The notes beneath the pieces were generated by a model. The model was not told the origin of the DNA, made no database searches, and saw only the letters and a list, made by a program, of their open reading frames with translations. The position numbers and the translations under genes were made by a program. This document shows, piece by piece, positions 19,221-29,461 of a stretch of 64,000 nucleotides of DNA (position 1 is its first letter; each line of letters opens with the position of its first letter). The stretch is from Crocinitomicaceae bacterium. Its GTDB lineage: Bacteria; Bacteroidota; Bacteroidia; Flavobacteriales_D; Crocinitomicaceae. Location of the stretch: contig JAKVAR010000014.1 of NCBI GenBank assembly GCA_022447585.1, forward strand, positions 1-64,000, written 5' to 3'.

Positions 19221-20168
19221 TTAAGGTTGACAAATTAAAGTATCAAAGGTAGGGGAATATCCGGCCCAAACTCCGAGTGCTCCACCTTCAATATTAGAAG
19301 GAATATTTGTTGGTGTTGCAAATGGATTTCCAGAAGTAGCTAATTGCGTGTATTTTTTCTCCATAAATTCATAGACAGCTGCATCCATTTTTGAAAACTT
19401 GATTACTAATGTGTCGCCCAACTCATAGAGTCCGGCAATTTCGTCTAATACGCCATCTTCGTATCCATTCGGATTGTCATAAAAGAAATCAAAAGTGAGT
19501 CCATCAAAGAAATCGTCATTAAAAACAGGGCTAAATGGTTCTGTGAAGTTGGCCTCAGATTCTTCTCCATCAGCATTTAAGTTAATCTTTTTAACTTCCC
19601 ATTTGTAAGCGTCAAATTGCCCTGCAGGATCAGCAAGTGTACCCCAAGCGTAACCATAGTTTGTTAGGTCACCGTCGGGTTTCCAAAACAAATTTTGAAG
19701 ATCGGTTGGTGGCATAATCGTCGTTTGTGAGGTAAAGATGTCTCCTTCTACCTCAACAGTTAAGTAATATGTTTTTCCAACCTGACCAAAGATAGACGAG
19801 TTTAAAGAGGTATACCCACAAATTGCGTAGTTTGCCAAGTCAGATTCTGGTATTCCTAATATTCCTGATACAATTGCTTCACTTCCAGGTGGTAAATTAT
19901 CGGAACACAATTCGTCTAAAACCACGGTTGTTGTCCCATCTGAAACGGTCACTATGGCACCTGATACAAAACCATTTAGAAACGCATCTAAATCGGTGGG
20001 GGCGTATATGTTTTTAGATTTTGAGATTAAAACAAATGGTGGCTGATCAGTTTCAATTAGACCGTCAACAACCATTTCTTCTTGGTATCCCGGGATCTCA
20101 ATTTCTACTTCTTTTGTGCAAGCGGTAAGTAGTATTAGACCGGTTATTATGTGTATTAAATGCTTCAT
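19221..20168 (-). CDS. DUF4249 family lipoprotein
   Basis: MKHLIHIITGLILLTACTKEVEIEIPGYQEEMVVDGLIETDQPPFVLISKS; directly downstream of a TonB receptor. Confidence 0.82.
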   Translation of the reverse strand: MKHLIHIITGLILLTACTKEVEIEIPGYQEEMVVDGLIETDQPPFVLISKSKNIYAPTDLDAFLNGFVSGAIVTVSDGTTTVVLDELCSDNLPPGSEAIVSGILGIPESDLANYAICGYTSLNSSIFGQVGKTYYLTVEVEGDIFTSQTTIMPPTDLQNLFWKPDGDLTNYGYAWGTLADPAGQFDAYKWEVKKINLNADGEESEANFTEPFSPVFNDDFFDGLTFDFFYDNPNGYEDGVLDEIAGLYELGDTLVIKFSKMDAAVYEFMEKKYTQLATSGNPFATPTNIPSNIEGGALGVWAGYSPTFDTLICQP

Positions 20169-20170
20169 CT

Positions 20171-22567
20171 TTAAAATTCAAAATTCCATGTAACACTGGG
20201 TATAATGGGGAACAGCGTTACTTGTTTTACCTTAATTTCAAAATCTCCTGCTAAAAAATCTCCATCGTTATCTACATAAAGAAAGTACGGGTTTGCCCTG
20301 TTGTATACATTATAGATAGAGATGACTACGTTAGTTCTTAGTTTCTTCTTTACTTGGATTGTTTCACCTGTTTCTCTATCAACTTTGTCTTTGTATTCTT
20401 TTCCATACCAAGTTGCAGAGATGTCTAAACGATGATAAGGTGCCATTCTTGTTGAATTTCTTTGTCCATAGTTGAAAAGCAATGATTGATTTTGAACGTA
20501 CCATGAGGTCGGTAGCGTTAATGTATTCCCTGATGCAAAGATGAAAGCACTACTGATTAACCAATTTTTATTGATTTTGTAACTTGCTACAATTGACAGG
20601 TCATGGCGTCTATCGTATTTCGCTGCAAATGCCTTGCCGTTGTTTAAGTCATCAAAAACACGTTCAGTTTTACTCAAGGTATAGCCAATCCAGCCAGTAA
20701 GTTTCCCTATGCGTTTTTTCAAGAAAAATTCAACTCCATAACTCCAGCCTTTTCCAAATACCAGTAAATTATCTGTATTGTCTTGAATATTGTCGCTCGG
20801 AAGGGCTCCTTCTTTATATTCAATCAGATTATTCATCCCTTTGTAATATAATTCTACTGAAGCTTCTATTTTGTTTTGAGAAAAATTTCTAAAGTACCCA
20901 ACAGATGTTTGCCACCCTTTTTGAGGTTTGGCTTTATTTGTTGTTGGATACCAAATGTCGGTCGGGAGCGAAACCGCACTTAAAGATGTTAGATGTACAT
21001 ATTGATAATTATAAGAGTAACCGGCTTTGAATGAACTTCGATCCGGTAGCATCCATCGCAGTGAAATTCTTGGTTCCAGGCCATGATAGAATTTTATTAC
21101 CTCTCTTTTTCTATATTCGATTGTGGAGTCTGGTTTACTAATATCTCCATTGACATATCGCGTAAAAGGCCCTACATGTTGAAAGGTACTATATCTCAGT
21201 CCAGCATTAATTCTAATACTTTCGTTTATATCAAATTCATCTAATAAATAGACGGCCGATTCATGGCTAAATAACTTTTGTGCAAGCCCGGTATCGAAAA
21301 CTGTATCGTCATTTTCTGCCGAAACGCTTACTGGAGTGAAGGTGTGGTAGATATAGTCTATTCCAAATTTCACTTTATGTCTAGAGTTAGGAAAGTAAGT
21401 GAAGTCCATTTTAGCTCCATAATCTCTAATTCCGGAGTTAAGCGAAAATGTAAATTCATCTTGTGAAGAACCAAAACTAAAATTATAATCAGTAAAGGTT
21501 CCAGTAACATTCATAAATAACTTACTTGAAAAAATATGGTTCCATCGTAAAGCTCCAATTCCATTACCCCAAGGCATATCAACCTGAAAGTTGTCGTCTA
21601 AATTTCCAAAACTAAATTCATCTTTTCCATAATATCCGCTAAGGAATATGTTATCTTTTTCAGTGATTTCATAATTCATTTTCAGATTGAAATCGTAGAA
21701 ATAATAACTAGATCCAGCAAATGGAGATGTTTTTGGAATTGCAGCTTTCATAATTAAATCGAGGTATGTTCTTCTTCCAGAAATAATAAATGAGCCTTTG
21801 TCTTTCTTCAATGGTCCCTCGATTGTTAGTCGCGATGATATTGCTCCTATTCCTCCCTTTACGCCAAATTTCTTTTTGTTTCCTTCGTTCATGTTGACTT
21901 CAAGAACTGAGGACATTCGGCCGCCAAAGTTAGCTGGCATGCCTCCTTTAATCAGATTTACTCCTTTTACAGCATCTGCATTGAATACAGAAAAGAATCC
22001 GAATAGGTGCGCCGCGTTATAAACAACAGCTTCGTCCAATAGAACAAGGTTCTGGTCAGGGCCTCCTCCTCTAACATAAAAGCCTTGTCCGCCCTCTGCA
22101 GCTGAAGAAACTCCAGGTAACAGTTGAATTGTTTTAATGATATCCACTTCCCCCATAAAAGCCGGGAGCGTTTTAATTTCATCAATATCTAATTCAATTT
22201 GACCGATTTTTGTGCTCTTAGTATTCTCTTCAGAATCTGCTATAACAGTTACCTCTTCTATGTTTTGAAGGTTTGATCCGATTTCTTTGTCGAGCCGAAC
22301 ATCATCAGATAAATCGATTATTTTTGTCTCAGTTTCCATGCCTCCCATTCTAAATTCTACTAAGTAGGTTCCTTTCGGTATAGTGAGTGAATAGAAACCG
22401 TAATTATTGGTAATTGTACCTTTTCGAACTTCTGGAATGTATACTTTCGCGCCAATTAGTGTTTCACCGCTTTTTCCGTCTTTTATATATCCACTAAGGG
22501 TGCTTGTCTCTTGAGCCGATAGAGCGGTTGTAATCAAAATCGTAAAGACGATTAAGAGACGTTTCAT
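20171..22567 (-). CDS. TonB-dependent receptor with carboxypeptidase-regulatory-like N-domain
   Basis: SGYIKDGKSGETLIGAKVYIPEVRKGTITNNYGFYSLTIPKG; plug GEVDIIKTIQLLPGVSSAAEGGQGFYVRGGGPDQNLVLLDEA; start MKRLLIVFTILITTALSAQ preferred over 22633. Confidence 0.92.
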   Translation of the reverse strand: MKRLLIVFTILITTALSAQETSTLSGYIKDGKSGETLIGAKVYIPEVRKGTITNNYGFYSLTIPKGTYLVEFRMGGMETETKIIDLSDDVRLDKEIGSNLQNIEEVTVIADSEENTKSTKIGQIELDIDEIKTLPAFMGEVDIIKTIQLLPGVSSAAEGGQGFYVRGGGPDQNLVLLDEAVVYNAAHLFGFFSVFNADAVKGVNLIKGGMPANFGGRMSSVLEVNMNEGNKKKFGVKGGIGAISSRLTIEGPLKKDKGSFIISGRRTYLDLIMKAAIPKTSPFAGSSYYFYDFNLKMNYEITEKDNIFLSGYYGKDEFSFGNLDDNFQVDMPWGNGIGALRWNHIFSSKLFMNVTGTFTDYNFSFGSSQDEFTFSLNSGIRDYGAKMDFTYFPNSRHKVKFGIDYIYHTFTPVSVSAENDDTVFDTGLAQKLFSHESAVYLLDEFDINESIRINAGLRYSTFQHVGPFTRYVNGDISKPDSTIEYRKREVIKFYHGLEPRISLRWMLPDRSSFKAGYSYNYQYVHLTSLSAVSLPTDIWYPTTNKAKPQKGWQTSVGYFRNFSQNKIEASVELYYKGMNNLIEYKEGALPSDNIQDNTDNLLVFGKGWSYGVEFFLKKRIGKLTGWIGYTLSKTERVFDDLNNGKAFAAKYDRRHDLSIVASYKINKNWLISSAFIFASGNTLTLPTSWYVQNQSLLFNYGQRNSTRMAPYHRLDISATWYGKEYKDKVDRETGETIQVKKKLRTNVVISIYNVYNRANPYFLYVDNDGDFLAGDFEIKVKQVTLFPIIPSVTWNFEF

Positions 22568-22718
22568 AGATAAGTTTTTTGTAAAAGTCGTAATTTTTAG
22601 AATCTGATTCAAATAAAGTAGCGCATTTAACATTCTTGATACTTAAGATGAATTCGGCCTATTAGTCAAGGGAATAGCTTCGGAATTTAGCACAGAAAAT
22701 GGTACTTTTGTAATCTGA

Positions 22719-24806
22719 ATGAATAAGAGGTTTCTATCCATATTTTTTTTCCTGATATTCACCGTGTTTGGGATTGCTCAGGAGTATAAGATTGATAGTC
22801 TTAAACTTTTACTAGAGCAAGCTGATACAAAAGATGAAAAGATTAAATTGTACAAGCAATTGGGAAGATGTGATCAAGAATTGTCTGCCGCAATTTCATA
22901 CTTGAATCAAGGGTTGGTCCTAGCAAAAGGATATTCATTTGAATATGAATCCAAATTATATTCTTCTTTTGGCCGCATTTATTTTAAAGCGCAAAATGCT
23001 GATTCTACATTTTACTATGTCAATAAAAAGCTTGACCTCTGGAAGAAACAAGGCAACCAAGAAAAGATAGCTGAGAGTTTTATCCTTAGAGGAAAATACC
23101 AAAAACGTTTTCAAATGTTTGATGCGGCTATTCTGTCTTTTGAAGAAGCGAACGTTATATTCAAAAAAAAACAAGATATATCAGGGCAAATTCAAATGCT
23201 AAATAGTCAAGGAATTATTCATATGAATGTTGAGAATTATGCTCATGCGCTTATTTTATATTATGAAGCTTATGAGCTTGCTAGAGTAAATAAAATACCA
23301 AAGAGTTTAGCGTCAACTTCGGTAAATATAGGAGTGGTTTTAAAGAAACAAGGGGATTATGAAGCAGCCGTCGATTACTTTAAACGAGCGAAAGAAATTT
23401 ATGAAGTAGAGGCGCATGATGCGGGTTTGGCTAATGTTTATAATAATATTGGAAATGTTCAGCGCGCTCAGGGAGATTTCAGTAATGCCTTGAAGAACTA
23501 TAGTCTATCGATTAACTATAGAGAAAAAACAAATAATAATCTTCGAATTGCATATACATACAATAACATTGCTTTAATTCACACTGAGAAAAAAGAGTTA
23601 GACAAGGCGATAGAGTTCTTGAAGAAATCAGAGAAGATCAAAATTAAACATGAAGACTTTGAGTCTTTGGGGTCTACTTACCTGAATTATGCTGATATTT
23701 TTTTGATAAAAGGAGATGAACAGAAGTTTGTATATTATTCTGGATTGGCAGAGCAAATGGGGGGGAAGTTTTTACAGCGAGATGTAGTTAGAAAAAGTAT
23801 GATCAATCGAAGTGAATTTGAAGCGAATAGAAATGATTTTGAATTGGCGTATACCTATCTTTCTCATGTTTATGACGAGCTAGATACGTTAGATGAAAAA
23901 GAACAGAAAATTCTAAATGCAACCCTTTTAGCACATTATAAAAATGAACAAAGTAAGTTAGCAATATCTAAGTTGTCTGAAGAAAACTCAACCCTTGAAT
24001 CGCAAAAGGCAAGTTTGCTAGAAGATGATAGGTTATCTCAAAAGTTAATCGTTGCAATGGGGTTGTTAACCTTTGTATTGATCGTAACATCAGTATTATT
24101 TTTCTATAAGCAAAGAGCTTTTGCATACAAAAGTAGAGAACTTGCTAGAACGAATGAAGTATTAAAGCAAACTACGATTGGTATTGAAGAGAAAGAAATA
24201 TTACTCAAAGAAATTCATCATCGTGTCAAGAATAATCTTCAAATTATAAAAAGTTTAATTCGATTACAAAATTCAACTATTGAAGAGGAAAAAACTCGAC
24301 TTTTACTTCAAGAATTTGAACAGCGTGTTTCATCTATGGCTCTTGTACATGAGTCGTTGTATAAAAGTGGAGATATTGGTAAGGTCAGGGTGGATGATTA
24401 CTTTCAAGAACTCATTCAATACCTTGTAGAAGCCTATAAGTTGCAGCAAGAAGTAACTACAAATATTGTTATAGAAATTGGTGATTTAGGAATAGATACA
24501 TTGATTCCTTTGGGACTTTTAACAAACGAAATTATATCAAATTCATTAAAACATGGCTTCGAACCGAATTCAAATGGAATTATTACGGTAGATTTGAAGA
24601 AAATTGATAAAGAATTTTACCAGCTTTACATTGGTGATGATGGTAAAGGCTTTGACTTTGAGGAAGAAAGAGGTGGTCAAGAATCGCTCGGTACAGAATT
24701 GATACATGCATTAGTGGATCAATTAGATGGAAAATACGAGTTTTTCAATGAAAATGGCGCTTATTATAAAATCAAGTTTAAGCTACAAGAAAAAAATAGA
24801 GCATGA
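22719..24806 (+). CDS. TPR sensor histidine kinase (HisKA_2 type)
   Basis: Signal peptide, TPR repeats, TM LIVAMGLLTFVLIVTSVLFFY, EIHHRVKNNLQIIKSLIRLQ, HATPase GDDGKGFDFEEE. Confidence 0.9.
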   Translation: MNKRFLSIFFFLIFTVFGIAQEYKIDSLKLLLEQADTKDEKIKLYKQLGRCDQELSAAISYLNQGLVLAKGYSFEYESKLYSSFGRIYFKAQNADSTFYYVNKKLDLWKKQGNQEKIAESFILRGKYQKRFQMFDAAILSFEEANVIFKKKQDISGQIQMLNSQGIIHMNVENYAHALILYYEAYELARVNKIPKSLASTSVNIGVVLKKQGDYEAAVDYFKRAKEIYEVEAHDAGLANVYNNIGNVQRAQGDFSNALKNYSLSINYREKTNNNLRIAYTYNNIALIHTEKKELDKAIEFLKKSEKIKIKHEDFESLGSTYLNYADIFLIKGDEQKFVYYSGLAEQMGGKFLQRDVVRKSMINRSEFEANRNDFELAYTYLSHVYDELDTLDEKEQKILNATLLAHYKNEQSKLAISKLSEENSTLESQKASLLEDDRLSQKLIVAMGLLTFVLIVTSVLFFYKQRAFAYKSRELARTNEVLKQTTIGIEEKEILLKEIHHRVKNNLQIIKSLIRLQNSTIEEEKTRLLLQEFEQRVSSMALVHESLYKSGDIGKVRVDDYFQELIQYLVEAYKLQQEVTTNIVIEIGDLGIDTLIPLGLLTNEIISNSLKHGFEPNSNGIITVDLKKIDKEFYQLYIGDDGKGFDFEEERGGQESLGTELIHALVDQLDGKYEFFNENGAYYKIKFKLQEKNRA

Positions 24807-27235
24807 AAGTTTCGTACAATTGGTTAAAACAATATGTAGATACAGACTTATCTCCTGTTGAGATAAGTGAAATATTAACAGATACAGGTTTAGAGGTTGA
24901 AGGACTGAACAAAATTGAAGCTGTTAAAGGTGGTTTGGAAGGTGTTTTTGTAGGTGAAGTATTATCTACGGAGCAACATCCTAATGCTGATAGGTTAAAG
25001 GTTACTTCAGTTACTGTTGGTGGGGAGCCTCTTCAAATTGTTTGCGGAGCAACAAATGTGCGCCCAGGAATTAAAGTTGTTGTTGCAACCGTTGGTTGCA
25101 CGCTATGGCCAAATCCAGAAGAAGCTTTCAAAATAAAGAAATCCAAAATTCGAGGGATTGAATCTTTTGGAATGCTTTGTGCCGAAGATGAATTAGGTCT
25201 TGGTGAAGGTCATGAAGGAATTTTAGAGTTAGCTGATTCGGCTGTGGTTGGAACTCCTGCTGCAAAACACTTTGAGTTAGAAGATGATTATGAGATTGAA
25301 ATTGGTTTAACGCCAAATAGATCTGATGCAATGGGACATATAGGCGTGGCAAGAGATCTGGTTGCTTACCTTAATGTGCATAAGAAAGCTGGATTATCGC
25401 TTAGAATGCCATCTATTGATGCGTTTAGCATTGATGATAATAACTTAAAAATAAATATTTCTGTAGAGGCAACAGATGTTTGTCCTCGTTATATGGGGGT
25501 GACTATCTCGGGTGTGCATGTTGAACCATCTCCGGCTTGGTTACAAAAAAGTTTACGTTCAATTGGACTTTCTCCAATTAATAATATCGTGGATGTTACG
25601 AATTATGTAATGCATGAGTTAGGTACTCCGTTACATGCTTTTGATGCTGAAAAATTAAAAGGGAATTTAGTGGTTAAGACTGCGAATGAGGGAGAAGTAT
25701 TCAAAACATTAGATGATGTTGATCGTAAACTAGCTTCTTCAAACTTGATGATTACGAATGGTTCGGATAACCTTTGCATAGCAGGCGTACTTGGAGGCAT
25801 TGACTCTGGTATTAAGAGTGAAACCGTAGATGTCTTTTTAGAATCAGCCTATTTCAACCCTGTATCAGTTAGAAAAACGGCTAAAATGTTTGCGTTAAAT
25901 ACGGATGCTTCTTTCAGGTATGAAAGAGGAGTTGATCCAAACTTAACGGATTATGCTTTAAAGAGAGCGACATTATTAATTCAAGAAGTAGCTGGTGGAA
26001 AGGTAAGTATGGATGTAGTTGATACTAACTCAAGTCCTGTAGAAAATAAAGTTGTTACGTTTGACTATGATCGTTGCAATAAATTAATCGGACATGATTT
26101 GTCGCAAGAAATGATTAATGATATCTTGACAAACCTTGATATTAAAATCGTTGCTAGAAATGGATCTGAAGTTGAATTAGACATCCCTGCATATAGAGTA
26201 GATGTTACTCGTGAAGCTGATGTTATTGAAGAAGTACTTAGAATATACGGATTCAATAATGTTCCAATTCCAGAAAAATTAAATTCTTCCATTACTAAAT
26301 TCATTAAACCAGATATTGAAAAAGTACAAAACGTAATTTCTGAAATGTTGGTTGGAATGGGCTTTTCGGAAGCGCTAAATAATTCATTAACCAAATCTGA
26401 ATATTCAGTGAAGTTGGGTGGTGATGTTGTTAGGGCGGATAGAAATGTAGAGATGCTTAATCCATTGAGTCAAGATTTAGATGTAATGCGTCAAACTCTA
26501 CTTTTCAATGTTATGGAAATGGTTCAGCATAACCAGAATCGGCAGAATTCTGATTTGAAATTGTATGAATATGGTAAGACTTATCACAAGTATGAGGACA
26601 GATATCAAGAGAACAAAAGATTAGTTTTAGGACTTACAGGACGCAAAGAACAAGAAAGCTGGAATGCTACTAAAGATAGGAACTCATTCTATACGGTGAA
26701 GGGAACTGCTTTAGCAATTTTTAAGCGTTTAGGAATGAGCGGTATGGTTAAAGAGAAAGCCCTGGAAAACTCTTTGTTACAGGATGGAGTTTCTTTATAT
26801 GTTTTGAAAAATAAAGTAGGTGAAATTGGTTGGGCTTCAACTAAGATGAAAAAGCATTTCGGTGTTAAAAACGATGTGTTTATTGCTGACTTAGATTGGG
26901 ATGCAATTATTGATAGCTTAAAGTATACCAAAATTAAGTTTACGGAGTTACCTAAGACTTTCGCAGTTAGACGGGATTTTTCTTTATTGTTGGATAGTAC
27001 AGTTAATTTTTCTGAAATTACAGCAATCGCAAATAATTGTGATCGTAAGATTTTGAAGGAGGTTGGACTGTTCGATGTATACGAAGGAAAGAATTTGGAA
27101 GAAGGAAAGAAATCCTATGCGGTTTCATTTAAATTTCAAGATTCTGAGAAAACATTGAAGGATAGCCAGGTTGATGCTGTAATGGATAAAATTAGAGGTC
27201 AATTGGAGTCCAAGTTGAACGCCCAATTAAGATAG
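24803..27235 (+). CDS. pheT: Phenylalanine--tRNA ligase beta subunit
   Basis: MKVSYNWLKQYVDTDLSPVEISEILTDTGLEVEG; EMAP/tRBD LSTEQHPNADRLKVTSVTVG; B5 and FDX-ACB domains. Confidence 0.97.
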   Translation: MKVSYNWLKQYVDTDLSPVEISEILTDTGLEVEGLNKIEAVKGGLEGVFVGEVLSTEQHPNADRLKVTSVTVGGEPLQIVCGATNVRPGIKVVVATVGCTLWPNPEEAFKIKKSKIRGIESFGMLCAEDELGLGEGHEGILELADSAVVGTPAAKHFELEDDYEIEIGLTPNRSDAMGHIGVARDLVAYLNVHKKAGLSLRMPSIDAFSIDDNNLKINISVEATDVCPRYMGVTISGVHVEPSPAWLQKSLRSIGLSPINNIVDVTNYVMHELGTPLHAFDAEKLKGNLVVKTANEGEVFKTLDDVDRKLASSNLMITNGSDNLCIAGVLGGIDSGIKSETVDVFLESAYFNPVSVRKTAKMFALNTDASFRYERGVDPNLTDYALKRATLLIQEVAGGKVSMDVVDTNSSPVENKVVTFDYDRCNKLIGHDLSQEMINDILTNLDIKIVARNGSEVELDIPAYRVDVTREADVIEEVLRIYGFNNVPIPEKLNSSITKFIKPDIEKVQNVISEMLVGMGFSEALNNSLTKSEYSVKLGGDVVRADRNVEMLNPLSQDLDVMRQTLLFNVMEMVQHNQNRQNSDLKLYEYGKTYHKYEDRYQENKRLVLGLTGRKEQESWNATKDRNSFYTVKGTALAIFKRLGMSGMVKEKALENSLLQDGVSLYVLKNKVGEIGWASTKMKKHFGVKNDVFIADLDWDAIIDSLKYTKIKFTELPKTFAVRRDFSLLLDSTVNFSEITAIANNCDRKILKEVGLFDVYEGKNLEEGKKSYAVSFKFQDSEKTLKDSQVDAVMDKIRGQLESKLNAQLR

Positions 27236-27237
27236 TT

Positions 27238-27852
27238 ATGTCTAAGAAATTTGCAATTACTGGTATCGGAACCGATGTTGGGAAAACTGTGGTGAGCTCA
27301 ATTGTAGCGGAGGCATTGAGCGCAACTTACTGGAAACCTTTACAGGCAGGAGATTTAGAAAACTCTGATTCAATCAAAGTCGCTAGATATACTTCAAATG
27401 TTAAGGTTTTAGAAGAAAGGTTTAGACTAACAGAACCAATGTCTCCCCATGCGGCAGCTGAAATAGACGGGGTTAAGATTGTCTTAGATGATCTACAATT
27501 ACCAGAAGTGGATTCAAATTTCATTGTTGAAGGTGCAGGAGGGTTGATGGTTCCATTGAACAATGAGGGGTTGACTTTTGCAGATGCTATTGAATCATGG
27601 GGAATACCTACTATTATTGTTTCTCGCCATTACCTCGGGAGTATAAATCACAGTTTATTGACTGTTGATGTTTTAAAATCTCGTCGAGTTGATATTGCGG
27701 GAATAATTTTCGTAGGAGATGAGAACAAGGCTACTGAATCCATTATATTGAAGTATTCAGGTCTTCAAATGATTGCTCGAATTCCAATGGCTGAAGCCTT
27801 AGATAAAACGTTTATAGGTCAACAAGCAAAAAAGATAAGTTCACAATTATGA
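27238..27852 (+). CDS. bioD: Dethiobiotin synthase
   Basis: FAITGIGTDVGKTVVSSIVAEAL, YWKPLQAG, VEGAGGLMVPLN. Confidence 0.93.
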   Translation: MSKKFAITGIGTDVGKTVVSSIVAEALSATYWKPLQAGDLENSDSIKVARYTSNVKVLEERFRLTEPMSPHAAAEIDGVKIVLDDLQLPEVDSNFIVEGAGGLMVPLNNEGLTFADAIESWGIPTIIVSRHYLGSINHSLLTVDVLKSRRVDIAGIIFVGDENKATESIILKYSGLQMIARIPMAEALDKTFIGQQAKKISSQL

Positions 27853-29129
27853 GTTCAATTGTAGAGAAGGATAAAAGGTTCGTTTGGCACCCTTTTACGC
27901 AGCACTTTACCGCAGATGATCCCATTGAGATTGTTAGAGCGGAGGGAGTACGTTTGTATGATGCTGAAGGAAAGGATTACATCGATGCAAATTCATCTTG
28001 GTGGGTCAATGTACACGGTCATGGAAATGAATACATTGGTAAAGCAATGTTGGATCAATTCAACGCGATAGATCATATAGTTTTTGCAGGAGTAACACAT
28101 CCTAAAGCCGTTGAATTGGCAGAACGGATTGTTAAGTTAACACCAAAGCACCTTCAAAAAGTGTTCTTTTCAGATAATGGCTCGACTTCAGTTGAAATCG
28201 CCTTAAAAATGATTGTTCAATATTGGCATAATAGAGGGGAGAAGAAGGACCGATTTTTGGCAATGCATGGCTCATATCATGGAGATACGTTTGGAGCAAT
28301 GTCAGTAGGACAGAGAGGTTATTTCAATGCGCCTTTTGAACCTTTTTTCTTTGATGTGGATTATATCGATTTCCCAAATGGAGGTAATGAGGAAGCTATT
28401 CTGGCAGGGGCCAAATCACTTTTTGAAACGAATGAATTTGCAGGGATGATTATAGAGCCATTGGTTCAAGGTGCAGCAGGAATGCGCATGTATTCATCGC
28501 AGTTTTTAGACAAACTGGCAACTTTAGCTAAGGATAATGGTGTTCTTATTATATATGATGAGGTAATGACAGGGTTTGGTAGAACAGGAAAGATGTTTGC
28601 TACTGATTATTGTGAGGTCAAGCCAGATTTCATGACAATGTCCAAAGGATTAACCGCAGGTGTTATGGCCTTGGGGCTTACAGTTACTTCTGACGAGATA
28701 TACAACGCGTTTTTAGGAAAAGAAACAACGAAAGCCCTGCTTCATGGGCATTCGTTTACAGCGAATCCAATATCATGTGCTGTTGCATGTGCTAGCTTAG
28801 ATTTATTTGAGCAAGAAACTGCGATTCAAGGGATGGCCAACTTGGAGAAATGGAATTATGATTTTCAATTAGAGTTGAAGAAGTTTGACTTCGTTACCAA
28901 TATTCGACAGCAAGGAACAATCTTAGCGTTTGAAATTGAAACTGGAGAAGGGAATACTTATTTCTCGGATATTAAAGCAGAGGCTTACGCGCATTTCATG
29001 GATGCTGGAATTTTATTGAGACCTCTTGGTAATGTCATATTTATTAATGCCCCTTTTGTGATTTCAAAAGAAGATTACAAACTAATTACAGATTCCATTA
29101 TAAGGTTTTTAAGTAAGGGAAATGATTGA
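27849..29129 (+). CDS. bioA: Adenosylmethionine-8-amino-7-oxononanoate aminotransferase
   Basis: RFVWHPFTQH, SSWWVNVHGHGN, HGSYHGDTFGAMSVG, DEVMTGFGRTG, MSKGLTAG. Confidence 0.95.
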   Translation: MSSIVEKDKRFVWHPFTQHFTADDPIEIVRAEGVRLYDAEGKDYIDANSSWWVNVHGHGNEYIGKAMLDQFNAIDHIVFAGVTHPKAVELAERIVKLTPKHLQKVFFSDNGSTSVEIALKMIVQYWHNRGEKKDRFLAMHGSYHGDTFGAMSVGQRGYFNAPFEPFFFDVDYIDFPNGGNEEAILAGAKSLFETNEFAGMIIEPLVQGAAGMRMYSSQFLDKLATLAKDNGVLIIYDEVMTGFGRTGKMFATDYCEVKPDFMTMSKGLTAGVMALGLTVTSDEIYNAFLGKETTKALLHGHSFTANPISCAVACASLDLFEQETAIQGMANLEKWNYDFQLELKKFDFVTNIRQQGTILAFEIETGEGNTYFSDIKAEAYAHFMDAGILLRPLGNVIFINAPFVISKEDYKLITDSIIRFLSKGND

Positions 29130-29266
29130 TGAATCATCGTTTGCATGCTGCGCGGCGAGATTTAGATGAAAACCGATTGAGTTTAGGTTTGTTGTTCAGT
29201 TTCGTTTTACCATTCCTATTTTATAGGCCATGTTTAGATCTGATTTTACTTCATGCAGATTATTGA
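29129..29266 (+). CDS. Putative 45-aa ORF in stop-start overlap with bioA
   Basis: TGATG junction; translation MNHRLHAARRDLDENRLSLGLLFSFVLPFLFYRPCLDLILLHADY; no recognised family. Confidence 0.25.
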   Translation: MNHRLHAARRDLDENRLSLGLLFSFVLPFLFYRPCLDLILLHADY

Positions 29267-29412
29267 TGCGGTTTCCTGAAGACTTAATATAGTCTTTTTA
29301 GACAGCTTTTTTTAGGAGTTAGGAATAGCCTGTATTGTTTTGATTAAACGATAATGGCATGAGTGGAATAGTTTACCTTAAACTCAAAAGGTTAAAACCA
29401 ATAAAGAGACGT

Positions 29413-29450
29413 AAAAAAAACCTCAATGAGTGATCAATGAGGCTTTTTAC
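29413..29450. terminator. Putative bidirectional intrinsic terminator
   Basis: aaaaaaaa-cctcaatga-gtga-tcaatgagg-cttttt, one mismatch, between convergent genes. Confidence 0.7.
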
Positions 29451-29461
29451 TTTGGGGTTTA

